A stretch of DNA of 64,000 nt, taken from the NCBI RefSeq assembly GCF_001678945.1, contig NZ_CP015124.1, positions 2,146,001 through 2,210,000 of the forward strand, given 5' to 3'. Positions 15,145 through 23,880 of the stretch are shown in pieces. Position numbers and translations under genes: made by a program. The notes under the pieces are model-generated. The model saw only the letters and a program-made list of their open reading frames with translations, was not told the origin of the DNA and did no database searches. Position 1 is the first letter of the stretch. Every line of letters starts with the position of its first letter. Source of the DNA: Phaeobacter gallaeciensis. Its GTDB lineage: Bacteria > Pseudomonadota > Alphaproteobacteria > Rhodobacterales > Rhodobacteraceae.

Positions 15145-16671
15145 ATGAAACACTTGAAACCCACCCTGATGGCTGCCCTTCTCGGCGCCACCGCATTGGG
15201 GATGATGACCACCGGCGCCAGCGCCAAGGATCTGCGCATCGGCCTGCAATCGGACGCCGACGTGCTGGACCCGGATCAGTCGCGCACCTTCGTGGGCCGC
15301 ATCGTCTATGCCTCGCTCTGCGACAAGCTGGTCGACATCACCCCGGATCTGGAAATCATCCCGCAGCTGGCCACCGCATGGCAGGTGTCCGAGGATGGCA
15401 TGACCGTCACCATGCAGCTGCGCGAAGGCGTGGTATTCCACGATGGCACCCCCTTCAACGCCGAGGCCGTGGCCGCGAATATCGAACGCTCCAAGACCCT
15501 CGATGAATCGCGCCGCAAATCCGAGCTGTCCTCCATCACCTCGACCGAAGTGACCGGCGAGTATGAGATCAAGCTGAACCTCAAAGGCCCCGACGCGACG
15601 CTTCTGGCGCAGCTGGCCGACCGTGCCGGCATGATGATGTCGCCCACCGCCGCCGCGACAGCAGGCGTGGATTTCGGCCTCAACCCGGTCTGCTCCGGCC
15701 CGTTCAGCTTTGAAGAGCGTGTCGCCCAGGACAAGATCGTCCTGAAGCGGTTCCCGGACTACTGGAACGCCGACAAGATCGCCTTTGACAGCGTGACCTT
15801 CCTGCCGATCCCGGACACCACCGTGCGTCTGGCCAACCTGCAGTCGGGTGATATCGACATGCTGGAGCGTCTGGCCGCCACCGACCTGGCACAGGCCAAT
15901 GCAGATGCGAATATCGCTGTCGCCGACGCGGTTTCGCTGGGCTATCAGGGCATCACCTTCAACCTGAACAACGGTGAAAAGGGCGACAACCCCTGGGGCA
16001 ACGACGCGCGCCTGCGTCAGGCGTTCAGCTATGCCATCGACCGCAACGCGATCAACCAGGTGGTCTTTGAAGGCGCCTTTGCCGCTGGCAACCAGCCCTA
16101 TCCGCCGACCTCGCCCTGGTATGACGCCGATTACCCGGTTCCGGGCCGCGATGTGGCCAAGGCCAAGGAACTGCTGGCCGAAGCCGGGTATCCCGATGGT
16201 CTGGAGCTGGAAGTACAGGTCCCCAACACCACCGTTCCGCTGCAGCTGATGCAGGTGGTTCAGGCCATGGCCGCCGAAGCAGGCATCGACGTGAAGATCG
16301 TCTCGAAAGAGTTCGCCACCCTGCTGGCCGATCAATCCGCCGGTGACTACACCGCCAGCCAGATCGGCTGGTCCGGCCGGGTCGATCCCGATGGCAACAT
16401 CCACCAGTTCATGACCACGAACGGTGGCCTCAACGACAGCAAATACTCGAACCCTGCCGTGGATGAGGCGCTGAACGCGGCCCGCGTTGCCGCCAGCACC
16501 GAGGCCCGCAAGGCGTCCTATGATGCCGCACGCGACGTGCTGGTCGAGGAATCGCCGATTGTCTACCTCTACCATCAGACCTGGATCTGGGCGCATAACA
16601 CCAATCTGGAAGGCTTCACCGCCTATCCGGACGGGATGATCCGCCTCGAAGGCGTCACCTGGAACGAGTGA
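15145..16671 (+). CDS. Periplasmic peptide-type substrate-binding protein (DppA/SBP family 5)
   Basis: This 508-residue binding protein delivers substrate to the ABC permease. It begins with a typical Sec signal peptide (basic start, hydrophobic core, likely cut after ASA at about residue 27). The mature protein has the family 5 pattern, including LADRAGMMMSP and the C-terminal VYLYHQTWIW. AGAGAGGA precedes the ATG. A strong hairpin follows the stop, which is common behind binding-protein genes and may stabilise this part of the message. The gene lies between the ATPase and permease genes rather than first, an order seen in many roseobacter Dpp operons. Confidence 0.92.
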   Translation: MKHLKPTLMAALLGATALGMMTTGASAKDLRIGLQSDADVLDPDQSRTFVGRIVYASLCDKLVDITPDLEIIPQLATAWQVSEDGMTVTMQLREGVVFHDGTPFNAEAVAANIERSKTLDESRRKSELSSITSTEVTGEYEIKLNLKGPDATLLAQLADRAGMMMSPTAAATAGVDFGLNPVCSGPFSFEERVAQDKIVLKRFPDYWNADKIAFDSVTFLPIPDTTVRLANLQSGDIDMLERLAATDLAQANADANIAVADAVSLGYQGITFNLNNGEKGDNPWGNDARLRQAFSYAIDRNAINQVVFEGAFAAGNQPYPPTSPWYDADYPVPGRDVAKAKELLAEAGYPDGLELEVQVPNTTVPLQLMQVVQAMAAEAGIDVKIVSKEFATLLADQSAGDYTASQIGWSGRVDPDGNIHQFMTTNGGLNDSKYSNPAVDEALNAARVAASTEARKASYDAARDVLVEESPIVYLYHQTWIWAHNTNLEGFTAYPDGMIRLEGVTWNE

Positions 16672-16679
16672 TACCCACC

Positions 16680-16713
16680 CTGCGCCGCCCCGCCCTGCGC
16701 GCGGGCGGCGCAG
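16680..16713 (+). other. Intercistronic hairpin behind the binding-protein gene
   Basis: CTGCGCCGCCC (16680-16690) pairs perfectly with GGGCGGCGCAG (16703-16713) around a 12-base loop, 9 bases after the stop. ATCTTCT follows, not a T-run. It probably protects the upstream message or causes partial termination, giving more binding protein than permease. Confidence 0.5.
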
Positions 16714-16759
16714 ATCTTCTGGCCCCTCGGGGTCGCAGCCAATCCGTCAGGTCTGCCCG

Positions 16760-17704
16760 ATGTTCCTGTTCCTCATGCGCCGCATCCTGATTGCGGTGCC
16801 CACGATCATACTGATCTCGATCTTTGTCTTCGCCCTGCAAAAGCTGCTGCCGGGGGATCCGCTTCTGGTGCTCGCCGGAGAAGAGCGCGACCCCGAGGTG
16901 CTGGAACTGCTGCGCGAGAAATACCGCCTGAACGATCCCATCATCGTGCAGTATTTCACATGGATCACCAATGCCCTGCAGGGAGACCTCGGGATTTCGC
17001 TGCGTACCAACCAGCCGGTCACCGAGCTGATGATGCAGAAACTGCCGGTGACGCTGCAACTGGCGGCGATGTCGATGATCTTTGCCCTGACTATCGGCGT
17101 GCCTGCGGGCATCCTGTCGGCCTACCGCAAGGGTACGCTGACCGATTACCTGGCCAATGTGGTTGCCCTTTCGGGTCTGTCGATCCCCAACTTCTGGCTT
17201 GGCATCATGCTGATCCTGCTGGTGTCGGTGAAATGGCAGCTGCTGCCCGCATCCGGCTATGTGCCCCTGTCCGAGGATTTCGCGCAGTCGATCCGCACCA
17301 TGTTGATGCCTGCCTTCGTGCTGGGCACCGCCCTTGCCGCCACGATGATGCGGCACACCCGCTCGGCCATGCTGGGCGTGCTCAGCGCCGATTACGTCCG
17401 CACCGCCCGTGCCAAGGGGCTGACCGAACGCCGAGTGGTCCTGAAACACGCCTTCCGCAACGCGCTGACCCCGATTGTCACCCTGACCGCGCTGCTGTTC
17501 GGCGAATTGGTGGCTGGCGCCGTCCTGACCGAGCAGATCTTCACCATTCCCGGCTTTGGGAAGATGGTCGTCGATGCGGTGTTCAACCGCGACTATGCGG
17601 TGGTGCAGGGTATCGTTCTGGTGACCGCGGTCGGCTTTATCTTTATGAACCTTCTGGCCGATGCGCTGTATTTCATCCTCAATCCACGGCTGAGAGGGCA
17701 ATAA
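16760..17704 (+). CDS. Peptide-type ABC transporter permease (DppB-like)
   Basis: This 314-residue inner-membrane protein has about six transmembrane segments. The first spans about residues 7-27, after the family-typical MFLFLMRRI start. The EAA loop that docks onto the ATPase (DYVRTARAKGLTERRVVLKHAFRN) can be seen near residue 212, split here as DYVRTARAKGL then the remainder. The next gene starts one base after its stop. It pairs with the DppC-like permease to form the channel. Confidence 0.92.
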   Translation: MFLFLMRRILIAVPTIILISIFVFALQKLLPGDPLLVLAGEERDPEVLELLREKYRLNDPIIVQYFTWITNALQGDLGISLRTNQPVTELMMQKLPVTLQLAAMSMIFALTIGVPAGILSAYRKGTLTDYLANVVALSGLSIPNFWLGIMLILLVSVKWQLLPASGYVPLSEDFAQSIRTMLMPAFVLGTALAATMMRHTRSAMLGVLSADYVRTARAKGLTERRVVLKHAFRNALTPIVTLTALLFGELVAGAVLTEQIFTIPGFGKMVVDAVFNRDYAVVQGIVLVTAVGFIFMNLLADALYFILNPRLRGQ

Positions 17705-17705
17705 G

Positions 17706-18587
17706 ATGACCGAAGCAACAGCCCCCTTCACCCCCGAGCAGGATGCAATCAGCGACGGCAAGAACCGCGTCTGGAAGAAGTTCCGCTCTCACCGCAGCGC
17801 CTTGTTCGGCGGCATTCTGGTGGCCTTCTTCGTGGCGATTGCCCTCTTGGCCCCCGTGCTGCCGATCCCTGATCCCGCCGCCACCGACTGGGGCGCCGTG
17901 CGCAAGGCGCCCTCGGCCGCCCATTGGATGGGCACGGATGAGATTGGCCGCGATGTGCTGTCCCGCCTGATCTGGGGGGCGCAGGCCTCGCTTCTGGCCG
18001 GTGTGGTCTCGGTCGGGATTGCCCTCGCCCTTGGCGTGCCACTCGGCATTCTGGCCGGCTATTTCGGCGGCTGGACCGATGCGGTGATCTCGCGCTGCAC
18101 CGAAGCCCTGCTGGCGGCACCCTTCCTGATCCTGGCGATTGCGCTGGCGGCCTTTCTTGGTCCGTCGCTGACAAATGCGATGATCGCCATCGGGATCTCG
18201 GCCACGCCGATCTTCATCCGCCTGACCCGCGGGCAGGTGCTGACCGTGCGCTCCGAAGACTACGTGGACAGCGCCCTGGCCATCGGCCTGCCGACGCCCA
18301 AGATCCTGCGCCGCTATATCCTGCCCAACGTGCTGCCGCCGATCCTGGTGCAGGCAACCCTGACCATTGCCACGGCGATCATCGCCGAGGCCTCTCTGTC
18401 CTTCCTCGGCCTTGGCCAGCAGGCGCCCGCGCCCAGCTGGGGATCGATGCTGAACACAGCGAAGAATTTCCTCAATCAAGCCCCCTGGATGGCCATGTGG
18501 CCGGGCATCTCGATTTTTCTCGTGGTGCTGGGCTTCAACCTTCTTGGCGATGGTCTGCGCGATGCGCTGGACCCCCGCGAGCACTAG
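17706..18587 (+). CDS. Peptide-type ABC transporter permease (DppC-like)
   Basis: This 293-residue second permease has the DppC features: a cytoplasmic start of about 30 residues before the first membrane segment, the string HWMGTDEIGRDVLSR (residues 74-88), and an EAA loop near SALAIGLPTPKILRRYILPN (about residues 193-212). About six membrane segments are predicted. It sits tightly between the DppB-like gene and the gamma-glutamyltransferase gene, 17 bases before the latter. Confidence 0.92.
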   Translation: MTEATAPFTPEQDAISDGKNRVWKKFRSHRSALFGGILVAFFVAIALLAPVLPIPDPAATDWGAVRKAPSAAHWMGTDEIGRDVLSRLIWGAQASLLAGVVSVGIALALGVPLGILAGYFGGWTDAVISRCTEALLAAPFLILAIALAAFLGPSLTNAMIAIGISATPIFIRLTRGQVLTVRSEDYVDSALAIGLPTPKILRRYILPNVLPPILVQATLTIATAIIAEASLSFLGLGQQAPAPSWGSMLNTAKNFLNQAPWMAMWPGISIFLVVLGFNLLGDGLRDALDPREH

Positions 18588-18604
18588 ACCAAACGGAGAC
18601 ATAG

Positions 18605-20395
18605 ATGTCCGATTTTACAACACGGCCCGAAATCCGGGGCACCTTCGGGGTCGCAACCTCGACCCATTGGATTGCCTCGACCGTCGGCATGAGCATTCTG
18701 GAAAAGGGCGGCAACGCATTTGACGCCGCCGTCGCAACCGCGCTGGTCCTGCAGGTGGTCGAACCACATCTGAACGGTCCGGCCGGCGATATGCCCGCGA
18801 TCTTCCACAAGGCGGAAACCGGCGAAACCAAGGTGGTCTGTGCACAGGGCGTGGCGCCCAAGGCGGCGACCATCGAAGCCTACACCGAACAGGGGCTGAC
18901 CCTGATCCCCGGTTCGGGTCTGCTCGCAACCGTTGTTCCCGGCGCCTTTGACGGCTGGATGATGCTGCTGCGCGATCACGGCACCATGTCCCTTCGCGAG
19001 GTGCTGGAACCGGTGATCGGCTATGCTCGCGATGGCCATCCGGTGCTGCCGCGTGTGGCCAATACCATTGCCGGTCTGCAGGAATTCTTTGAAACCGAAT
19101 GGCCAACCTCGGCTGCTGTCTGGGCCCCGGATGGCGAAGCGCCGAAACCCAACGCCCTGTTCAAGAATCCAGATCTGGCGCGCACCTACGAACGTCTGGC
19201 CGAAGCGGGCGAAGCCGCAGGTGAGGACCGTGTCGCCCAGATCGACGCCGCCCGCGCCGAATGGCGCGAAGGTTTCGTGGCCGAGGCGATCTTTGACTAT
19301 CTGAAAGACGCCCATGTGATGGATGTCTCGGACGAGAAACACAGCGCGGTGCTGGCGCCCGAGGACCTGAAGGACTGGCGTGCCACCTATGAGGACACCC
19401 TGTCTTACGAATACGAAGGCTGGACGGTGCACAAGACCCACGCCTGGAGCCAAGGGCCGGTGCTGCTGCAGGGCCTTGCCATCCTCAAAGGCTTTGACCT
19501 TGGCGCGATGGATCCCTTTGGCGCCGAGTTCGTGCACACCGTGACCGAAGCGATGAAGCTCGCCTATGCCGACCGCGAGGCCTATTACGGCGACCCCGCC
19601 CAGTCCGAGATCCCGATGGAGTACCTCCTCAGCGAGGAATACAACGCCGAGCGCCGCAAGCTGATCACCGACAAGGCCTCGACCGAGCAGCGCCCGGGCC
19701 GGGTGCCGGGCTTCGAACATCTCGCCGACGCCTATGTCGAGCGCGCGGCGCGGGACTTTAACGTCGGCCAGGTGGCGGCGCAGGAACCGACCATGTCGCA
19801 CCTCACCGAAAAGCGCGGCGATACCGTGCATCTCGACGTGATCGACCGTTGGGGCAACATGGTCGCCGCGACACCTTCGGGCGGCTGGCTGCAAAGCTCC
19901 CCGGTCATTCCGGGCCTCGGTTTCCCGCTCAACTCCCGCGCCCAGATGTTCTGGCTGGAGGACGGTCTGCCAACCTCGCTGGCGCCGGGCCGCCGCCCCC
20001 GCACCACCCTGACCCCCAGCTATGCGGAAAAAGACGGTGTGCAGATGGTCTTTGGCACCCCCGGCGGTGACCAGCAGGACCAGTGGCAGCTGATCTGGTT
20101 CCTGCGTTTCGTGCATTTCGGCATGGAGCTGCAGCAATGCATGGATGCGCCGCTGTTCCATTCCATGCACTTCCAGGGATCCTTCTTCCCACGCGAAGTG
20201 CGCACCGCCGAAATGATGGTCGAGCCCAACTTTGGCGAGGCGGTAATCGCGGACCTGCGCGCCCGGGGTCACAACGTCGTGGTGGCGGATCCCTGGACCG
20301 TCGGCCGCCTGACCGCTGCCCTGCGCGAGCCGGACGGCATGCTGCGCGCGGCGGCGACCCCGCGCCTGATGCAGGCCTATGCGGTCGGCCGATGA
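18605..20395 (+). CDS. Gamma-glutamyltransferase family protein
   Basis: This 596-residue Ntn-hydrolase precursor should hydrolyse or transfer gamma-glutamyl groups from glutathione-like or other amides. The expected autoprocessing nucleophile is T407, in GDTVHLDVID, giving a large and a small subunit. The glycine-rich TPSGGWL and the substrate-loop region follow. No signal peptide is seen, so unlike E. coli Ggt it probably acts in the cytoplasm on imported substrate. CGGAGAC lies before the ATG. Its stop overlaps the DUF1028 start (ATGA). Its place inside a peptide-importer operon supports a catabolic role. Confidence 0.88.
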   Translation: MSDFTTRPEIRGTFGVATSTHWIASTVGMSILEKGGNAFDAAVATALVLQVVEPHLNGPAGDMPAIFHKAETGETKVVCAQGVAPKAATIEAYTEQGLTLIPGSGLLATVVPGAFDGWMMLLRDHGTMSLREVLEPVIGYARDGHPVLPRVANTIAGLQEFFETEWPTSAAVWAPDGEAPKPNALFKNPDLARTYERLAEAGEAAGEDRVAQIDAARAEWREGFVAEAIFDYLKDAHVMDVSDEKHSAVLAPEDLKDWRATYEDTLSYEYEGWTVHKTHAWSQGPVLLQGLAILKGFDLGAMDPFGAEFVHTVTEAMKLAYADREAYYGDPAQSEIPMEYLLSEEYNAERRKLITDKASTEQRPGRVPGFEHLADAYVERAARDFNVGQVAAQEPTMSHLTEKRGDTVHLDVIDRWGNMVAATPSGGWLQSSPVIPGLGFPLNSRAQMFWLEDGLPTSLAPGRRPRTTLTPSYAEKDGVQMVFGTPGGDQQDQWQLIWFLRFVHFGMELQQCMDAPLFHSMHFQGSFFPREVRTAEMMVEPNFGEAVIADLRARGHNVVVADPWTVGRLTAALREPDGMLRAAATPRLMQAYAVGR

Positions 20396-21138
20396 CCTGG
20401 TCGCTGATTGCCAAGAATCCCGAGGATGGCCCGATCGCTGTGATCGTCGCCTCCCGGTTCTTCGCCTGCGGCGCGGTGGTGCCCTTTGTCGGGCCGACTG
20501 TCGCCGTGGCGTCGCAGGCCTTCTGCAATCCGGTCTGGGGCACCGAGGGACGCAGGCGCATGGCCGCCGGTGAAAGCGCCCAGGCGGTGCTCGCCGATTT
20601 CGCCCTTCGCGATCAGGGGCAGGCGATCCGCCAGGCCCATATGATGGATGCCGAAGGTCGCTTTGTCGCCCATACCGGCGCCGATTGCGTCGACTGGGCC
20701 GGGCACCTCTTGGCCGAGGATCATTCGGTGGCGGGCAATATGCTGACCGGCCCCGAGGTGATCGAGGCAACCTCGGCGGCCTACAAGGACAACGCGGATC
20801 TGCCCTTTGCCGAGCGTCTGATCGTGGCCATGCAAGCCGGAGAGGCCGCAGGTGGCGACAAACGGGGCCGTCAGGCCGCCGGACTGGTGATCCATCGCGG
20901 ACAAGAGCATGCCTGGCTCGACATCCGGGCCGATGACCACGCGGACCCCCTAGGTGAGCTGGCCCGCCTCTGGGAGGTCGCGCAGGAACGCTATGTGCAT
21001 TTCTCCAAGGGCATGCCCACGGCCGAGAAGTTTTCTGGCCTGCCCACCCGCGAAGGCATCGACGCCGATATCGCCGCGGCAGAGGCCCGCCGCATCGCAG
21101 AAGGACGCCCCAGCAAATCGCAGGCCGTCGATTATTGA
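20392..21138 (+). CDS. DUF1028 family protein
   Basis: This 248-residue protein has the family hallmark start, MTWSLIAKNPEDG then VIVASRFFACGAVVPF, and NPVWG soon after. The molecular function of DUF1028 is not firmly known. Thr2, directly after the initiator Met, is a conceivable N-terminal nucleophile, but that is inference. The ATG at 20392 overlaps the gamma-glutamyltransferase stop by 4 bases, so the far longer open frame starting upstream is not used. Tight coupling with that enzyme suggests action on the same substrate or its product. It is the last gene before the terminator. Confidence 0.85.
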   Translation: MTWSLIAKNPEDGPIAVIVASRFFACGAVVPFVGPTVAVASQAFCNPVWGTEGRRRMAAGESAQAVLADFALRDQGQAIRQAHMMDAEGRFVAHTGADCVDWAGHLLAEDHSVAGNMLTGPEVIEATSAAYKDNADLPFAERLIVAMQAGEAAGGDKRGRQAAGLVIHRGQEHAWLDIRADDHADPLGELARLWEVAQERYVHFSKGMPTAEKFSGLPTREGIDADIAAAEARRIAEGRPSKSQAVDY

Positions 21139-21141
21139 TCA

Positions 21142-21177
21142 AACAGCGCCCGGTATGCCCCGGGCGCTGTTGTTTTT
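21142..21177 (+). terminator. Rho-independent terminator of the peptide-uptake operon
   Basis: AACAGCGCCCGG (21142-21153) pairs perfectly with CCGGGCGCTGTT (21160-21171), with a 6-base loop, and is followed by GTTTTT. It begins 3 bases after the DUF1028 stop and separates the operon from the GntR gene. Confidence 0.85.
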
Positions 21178-21204
21178 ACCCTTTGCGCCATTTTTTGCTT
21201 CAAT

Positions 21205-21975
21205 ATGCAGACCCTGTCTGAGAAAAAGTCTGTCATGTCATCACACTCCCGCAGCTCGTCTATCGAGCCGATCAAACAAAAGGTTCTGGCCCTGATCAAA
21301 TCGGGCAGCCTCGCCGCGGACGGAAAACTGCCCACCGAACGGGTTCTGTCGGAACAGTTCGACGTCAGCCGCAGGGCGGTGCGTCTAGCCCTCGACAGTC
21401 TGGAAGAACAGGGGCTGGTCTGGCGCAAACAGGGCAAGGGCACCTTTGCCGGACAGCCCGCCGACCCAACCGGAGACCTCGCAGCCAAGATCGCCGGGGA
21501 AACCAACGCGCTACAAGTGATGGAAGCGCGCCTGTGTATCGAGCCGGAGCTTGCCGCGCTGTGTGCCAAACGGATGCAGCCGGATGAGCTGATGCGCCTG
21601 CGCCGTCTGGCCCAGCGGCAGTTTGAATCCAACGGTCCGGAAGCGATCGAACTTTGGGATGGCGCCTTTCACCGGCTGATCGCCCAATGCGCCCGCAACC
21701 GGCCATTGCTGACCTCCTTTGCCCTGCTTGACCGGATCCGCGAGAACCCGGAATGGATCCGCATCCGCGCCCGTGCCCGAAGCGGCCCGTCGCTGGAAGT
21801 GTCGCATTGCGAGCACGTGACCATCATCGAGGCGATTGCCACCGGCGACAGCGATGTGGCCCGCACCGCCATGCGCGAACATCTGACCACCCGCTTTGAC
21901 GCGCTGCGGAGCGAAATGGACCCCGGCGACGACAGCTGGGAGACCGAACTGTTCGACATAGACACCGGCAAGTAA
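21205..21975 (+). CDS. GntR family (FadR subfamily) transcriptional regulator
   Basis: This 256-residue repressor has an N-terminal winged helix (about residues 20-85, with PTERVLSEQFDVSRRAVRLA) and an all-helical FCD ligand domain (about 100-240). The HTH string VSRRAVRLALDSLEEQGLV, then the wing KQGKGTF, is typical. An alternative ATG lies at 21235, and neither start has a strong ribosome binding site. It stands between the peptide-uptake operon and the amidase gene. A likely target is the dyad at 12907-12935, where ACCAAT and ATTGGT arms cover the promoter. The ligand is probably a metabolite of the pathway. Confidence 0.85.
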   Translation: MQTLSEKKSVMSSHSRSSSIEPIKQKVLALIKSGSLAADGKLPTERVLSEQFDVSRRAVRLALDSLEEQGLVWRKQGKGTFAGQPADPTGDLAAKIAGETNALQVMEARLCIEPELAALCAKRMQPDELMRLRRLAQRQFESNGPEAIELWDGAFHRLIAQCARNRPLLTSFALLDRIRENPEWIRIRARARSGPSLEVSHCEHVTIIEAIATGDSDVARTAMREHLTTRFDALRSEMDPGDDSWETELFDIDTGK

Positions 21976-22017
21976 CAGCGGCGTACAGATCACAACGGAA
22001 CCGGCAGGAGACGCATC

Positions 22018-22956
22018 ATGACATCCACCCTTCCCGCATCGGTGCAGAGCTGCCACTGGGGCTTTTTCGACGCGGCCCATCCGCCTGCCCTGTCCATCGA
22101 CAGCGGCGAAGAGGTCATCATCGACACCGTCTCGGGCGGCCCCGACATGTTGCCCGGAGATGGTTTTCACGTGCCGCCGGAATTGCTGGAAATTCACGCC
22201 GCCGGTCTGCCGGGCATGCCGGGCCATATCCTGACCGGCCCGGTCGAGGTGCGCGGCGCCCAGCCGGGCGATGTGCTGCAGGTCGATATCCTCGATATCT
22301 CGCTACGGCAGGACTGGGGCTACAACATGATCCGGCCCTTGGCCGGGACGCTGCCGCTGGAATTTCCCAAACGCCAGCGCACCATCCTGCCGCTGGACGC
22401 CGAGCGGCAACTGGCCCACCTGCCCTGGGGCACCGATCTGCCGCTGGCGCCGTTCTTTGGGGTCATGGGGGTGGCGCCGCCGCCGGAATGGGGGCGGATC
22501 TCCACCATCGAGCCGCGTCGCCATGGCGGCAATATCGACAATAAGGAACTGATCGCGGGCACCACCCTGTACCTGCCGGTTCTGGCACCGGGCGCGCTGT
22601 TTTCCTGTGGCGACGGTCATGCCGCGCAGGGCGATGGCGAGGTCTGCGTCACCGCCATCGAAACGGCGCTGCGCGGGCATTTCCGCCTGACCCTGCGCAG
22701 GGACCTGTCGCTGGACTACCCACAAGCAGAAACGCCATCGCATCACATCACCATGGGCATGCATGCCGATCTGGATGTCTGCGCCGAAATGGCCCTGCGG
22801 GACATGATTGCCGTGGCCGAGGCGCGATTGGGGATCAGCCGGGAAGACGCCTATATGCTCTGCAGTCTCGCTGCGGATCTGCGCATCACCCAGACGGTGA
22901 ATCGCGAAAAAGGCGTGCATATGATGATGCCGAAAAGCCAGCTGCAACGCCCGTAA
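22018..22956 (+). CDS. Acetamidase/formamidase family amidase
   Basis: This 312-residue protein belongs to the FmdA/AmdA family, which hydrolyses short amides to acid and ammonia. Family strings include GHILTGPVEVRGAQPGD, split as GHILTGP then VEVRGAQPGD near residue 65, and LFSCGDGHAAQGDGEVC near residue 197, which lies in the metal-site region. CAGGAGACGCATC precedes the ATG. It follows the GntR gene by 42 bases and ends 39 bases from the convergent atpG. With the gamma-glutamyltransferase it could release ammonia from amide substrates imported by the ABC system. Confidence 0.88.
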   Translation: MTSTLPASVQSCHWGFFDAAHPPALSIDSGEEVIIDTVSGGPDMLPGDGFHVPPELLEIHAAGLPGMPGHILTGPVEVRGAQPGDVLQVDILDISLRQDWGYNMIRPLAGTLPLEFPKRQRTILPLDAERQLAHLPWGTDLPLAPFFGVMGVAPPPEWGRISTIEPRRHGGNIDNKELIAGTTLYLPVLAPGALFSCGDGHAAQGDGEVCVTAIETALRGHFRLTLRRDLSLDYPQAETPSHHITMGMHADLDVCAEMALRDMIAVAEARLGISREDAYMLCSLAADLRITQTVNREKGVHMMMPKSQLQRP

Positions 22957-22995
22957 CGGCGCCTGTATCCAGTCCGCCGCGCCGACACAGGGCTG

Positions 22996-23880
22996 TCAGG
23001 CTGGATCACCCTGATCCACCGCCTCGAAGCCTGAAATGATATCCAGCAACTCGCGGGTAATTTCCTCCTGCCGTTTCTGGCGATAGGCATCCATCAGCTC
23101 TTCGCGGTGGTCGCTGATATTGCCCTCTGCCCGGCGCATGGCAGCCAGACGCGCAGCGTGTTCGCTGGCCAGGGATTCGGCAAGCGCGCGATAGATCTGC
23201 ACAAAGATCCGCTGCCCGATCAGCCAGGAGAACAGCTTGGTCGGCGCCATGCGGTAGGTCGGCAGGCTGCGCGATGGCCAGGATTCGCGTGCCAGCGCAT
23301 CGAGATCCCCGCGCGGCACCGGCAGCAGCGGCCACTCGGTCGGCACCGCCAATGAAGCCCCGGCGCGGCGGTTGAACAAAAGCGAAACTGTCCCGACGCC
23401 CGCTTCGGTCCAGCGGTCGATTTCCACCGCAACCGCATGCACCGTGGCCGTCAGACCGGCGGCCGATCCGGGCAGCGCAAACAGCGCATCGGGCATATGC
23501 CCTTCTGCCTCCATATGCGCCGCCACCCGCTGGCCCAGCACGCAGAGGCGGCAATCGCTCTCCTCCAAGAGCCGCGCGACCGCGCGACCGCCGATCCTGT
23601 CGTTGAACCGCCCGCACAGCCCCCGGTCAGAGCCGATGACGATCAGCGCCGATCCCGGCGCCACCTCTGCGGGTGACCCCACCTGCGGCTGCAGAGACTG
23701 ATCACGCAGCACAGCCTGCAACCCCAGATCCACCGTGCGTTCATACTGCAGCATAGCCGCAGCTGCGCGTTCGTACTGTCGGATACTGACCGAAGAGAGG
23801 CTTTTCATGGTGCGTACGATGGAATGGATCTCGGCGGTGGTGTGCATCCGCGCCGAAAGCGCCTCAAGCGTCTGCATCAC
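22996..23880 (-). CDS. atpG: N-ATPase gamma subunit
   Basis: This 294-residue central-stalk subunit is the last gene of the operon. The N-terminal helix ([22 protein letters not shown], read as two halves) and the conserved C-terminal helix ([20 protein letters not shown]) are typical, though the C-terminus is more divergent than in housekeeping AtpG, as is known for N-ATPases. The start overlaps the atpA end by 17 bases. Being last matches the N-ATPase gene order, which differs from the usual atpBEFHAGDC order. Confidence 0.88.
   Translation of the reverse strand: MMQTLEALSARMHTTAEIHSIVRTMKSLSSVSIRQYERAAAAMLQYERTVDLGLQAVLRDQSLQPQVGSPAEVAPGSALIVIGSDRGLCGRFNDRIGGRAVARLLEESDCRLCVLGQRVAAHMEAEGHMPDALFALPGSAAGLTATVHAVAVEIDRWTEAGVGTVSLLFNRRAGASLAVPTEWPLLPVPRGDLDALARESWPSRSLPTYRMAPTKLFSWLIGQRIFVQIYRALAESLASEHAARLAAMRRAEGNISDHREELMDAYRQKRQEEITRELLDIISGFEAVDQGDPA

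Noticed and set aside
14926-16596. 556-residue minus-strand frame over the substrate-binding protein gene
   Set aside because: Shadow of a clear signal-peptide-bearing binding protein; no ribosome binding site and no recognisable domain.
18584-21142. 852-residue open frame on the minus strand over the gamma-glutamyltransferase and DUF1028 genes
   Set aside because: It is antisense to two well-supported genes in high-GC DNA, is rich in Arg, Pro and Gly with no domain, and is a normal shadow frame.
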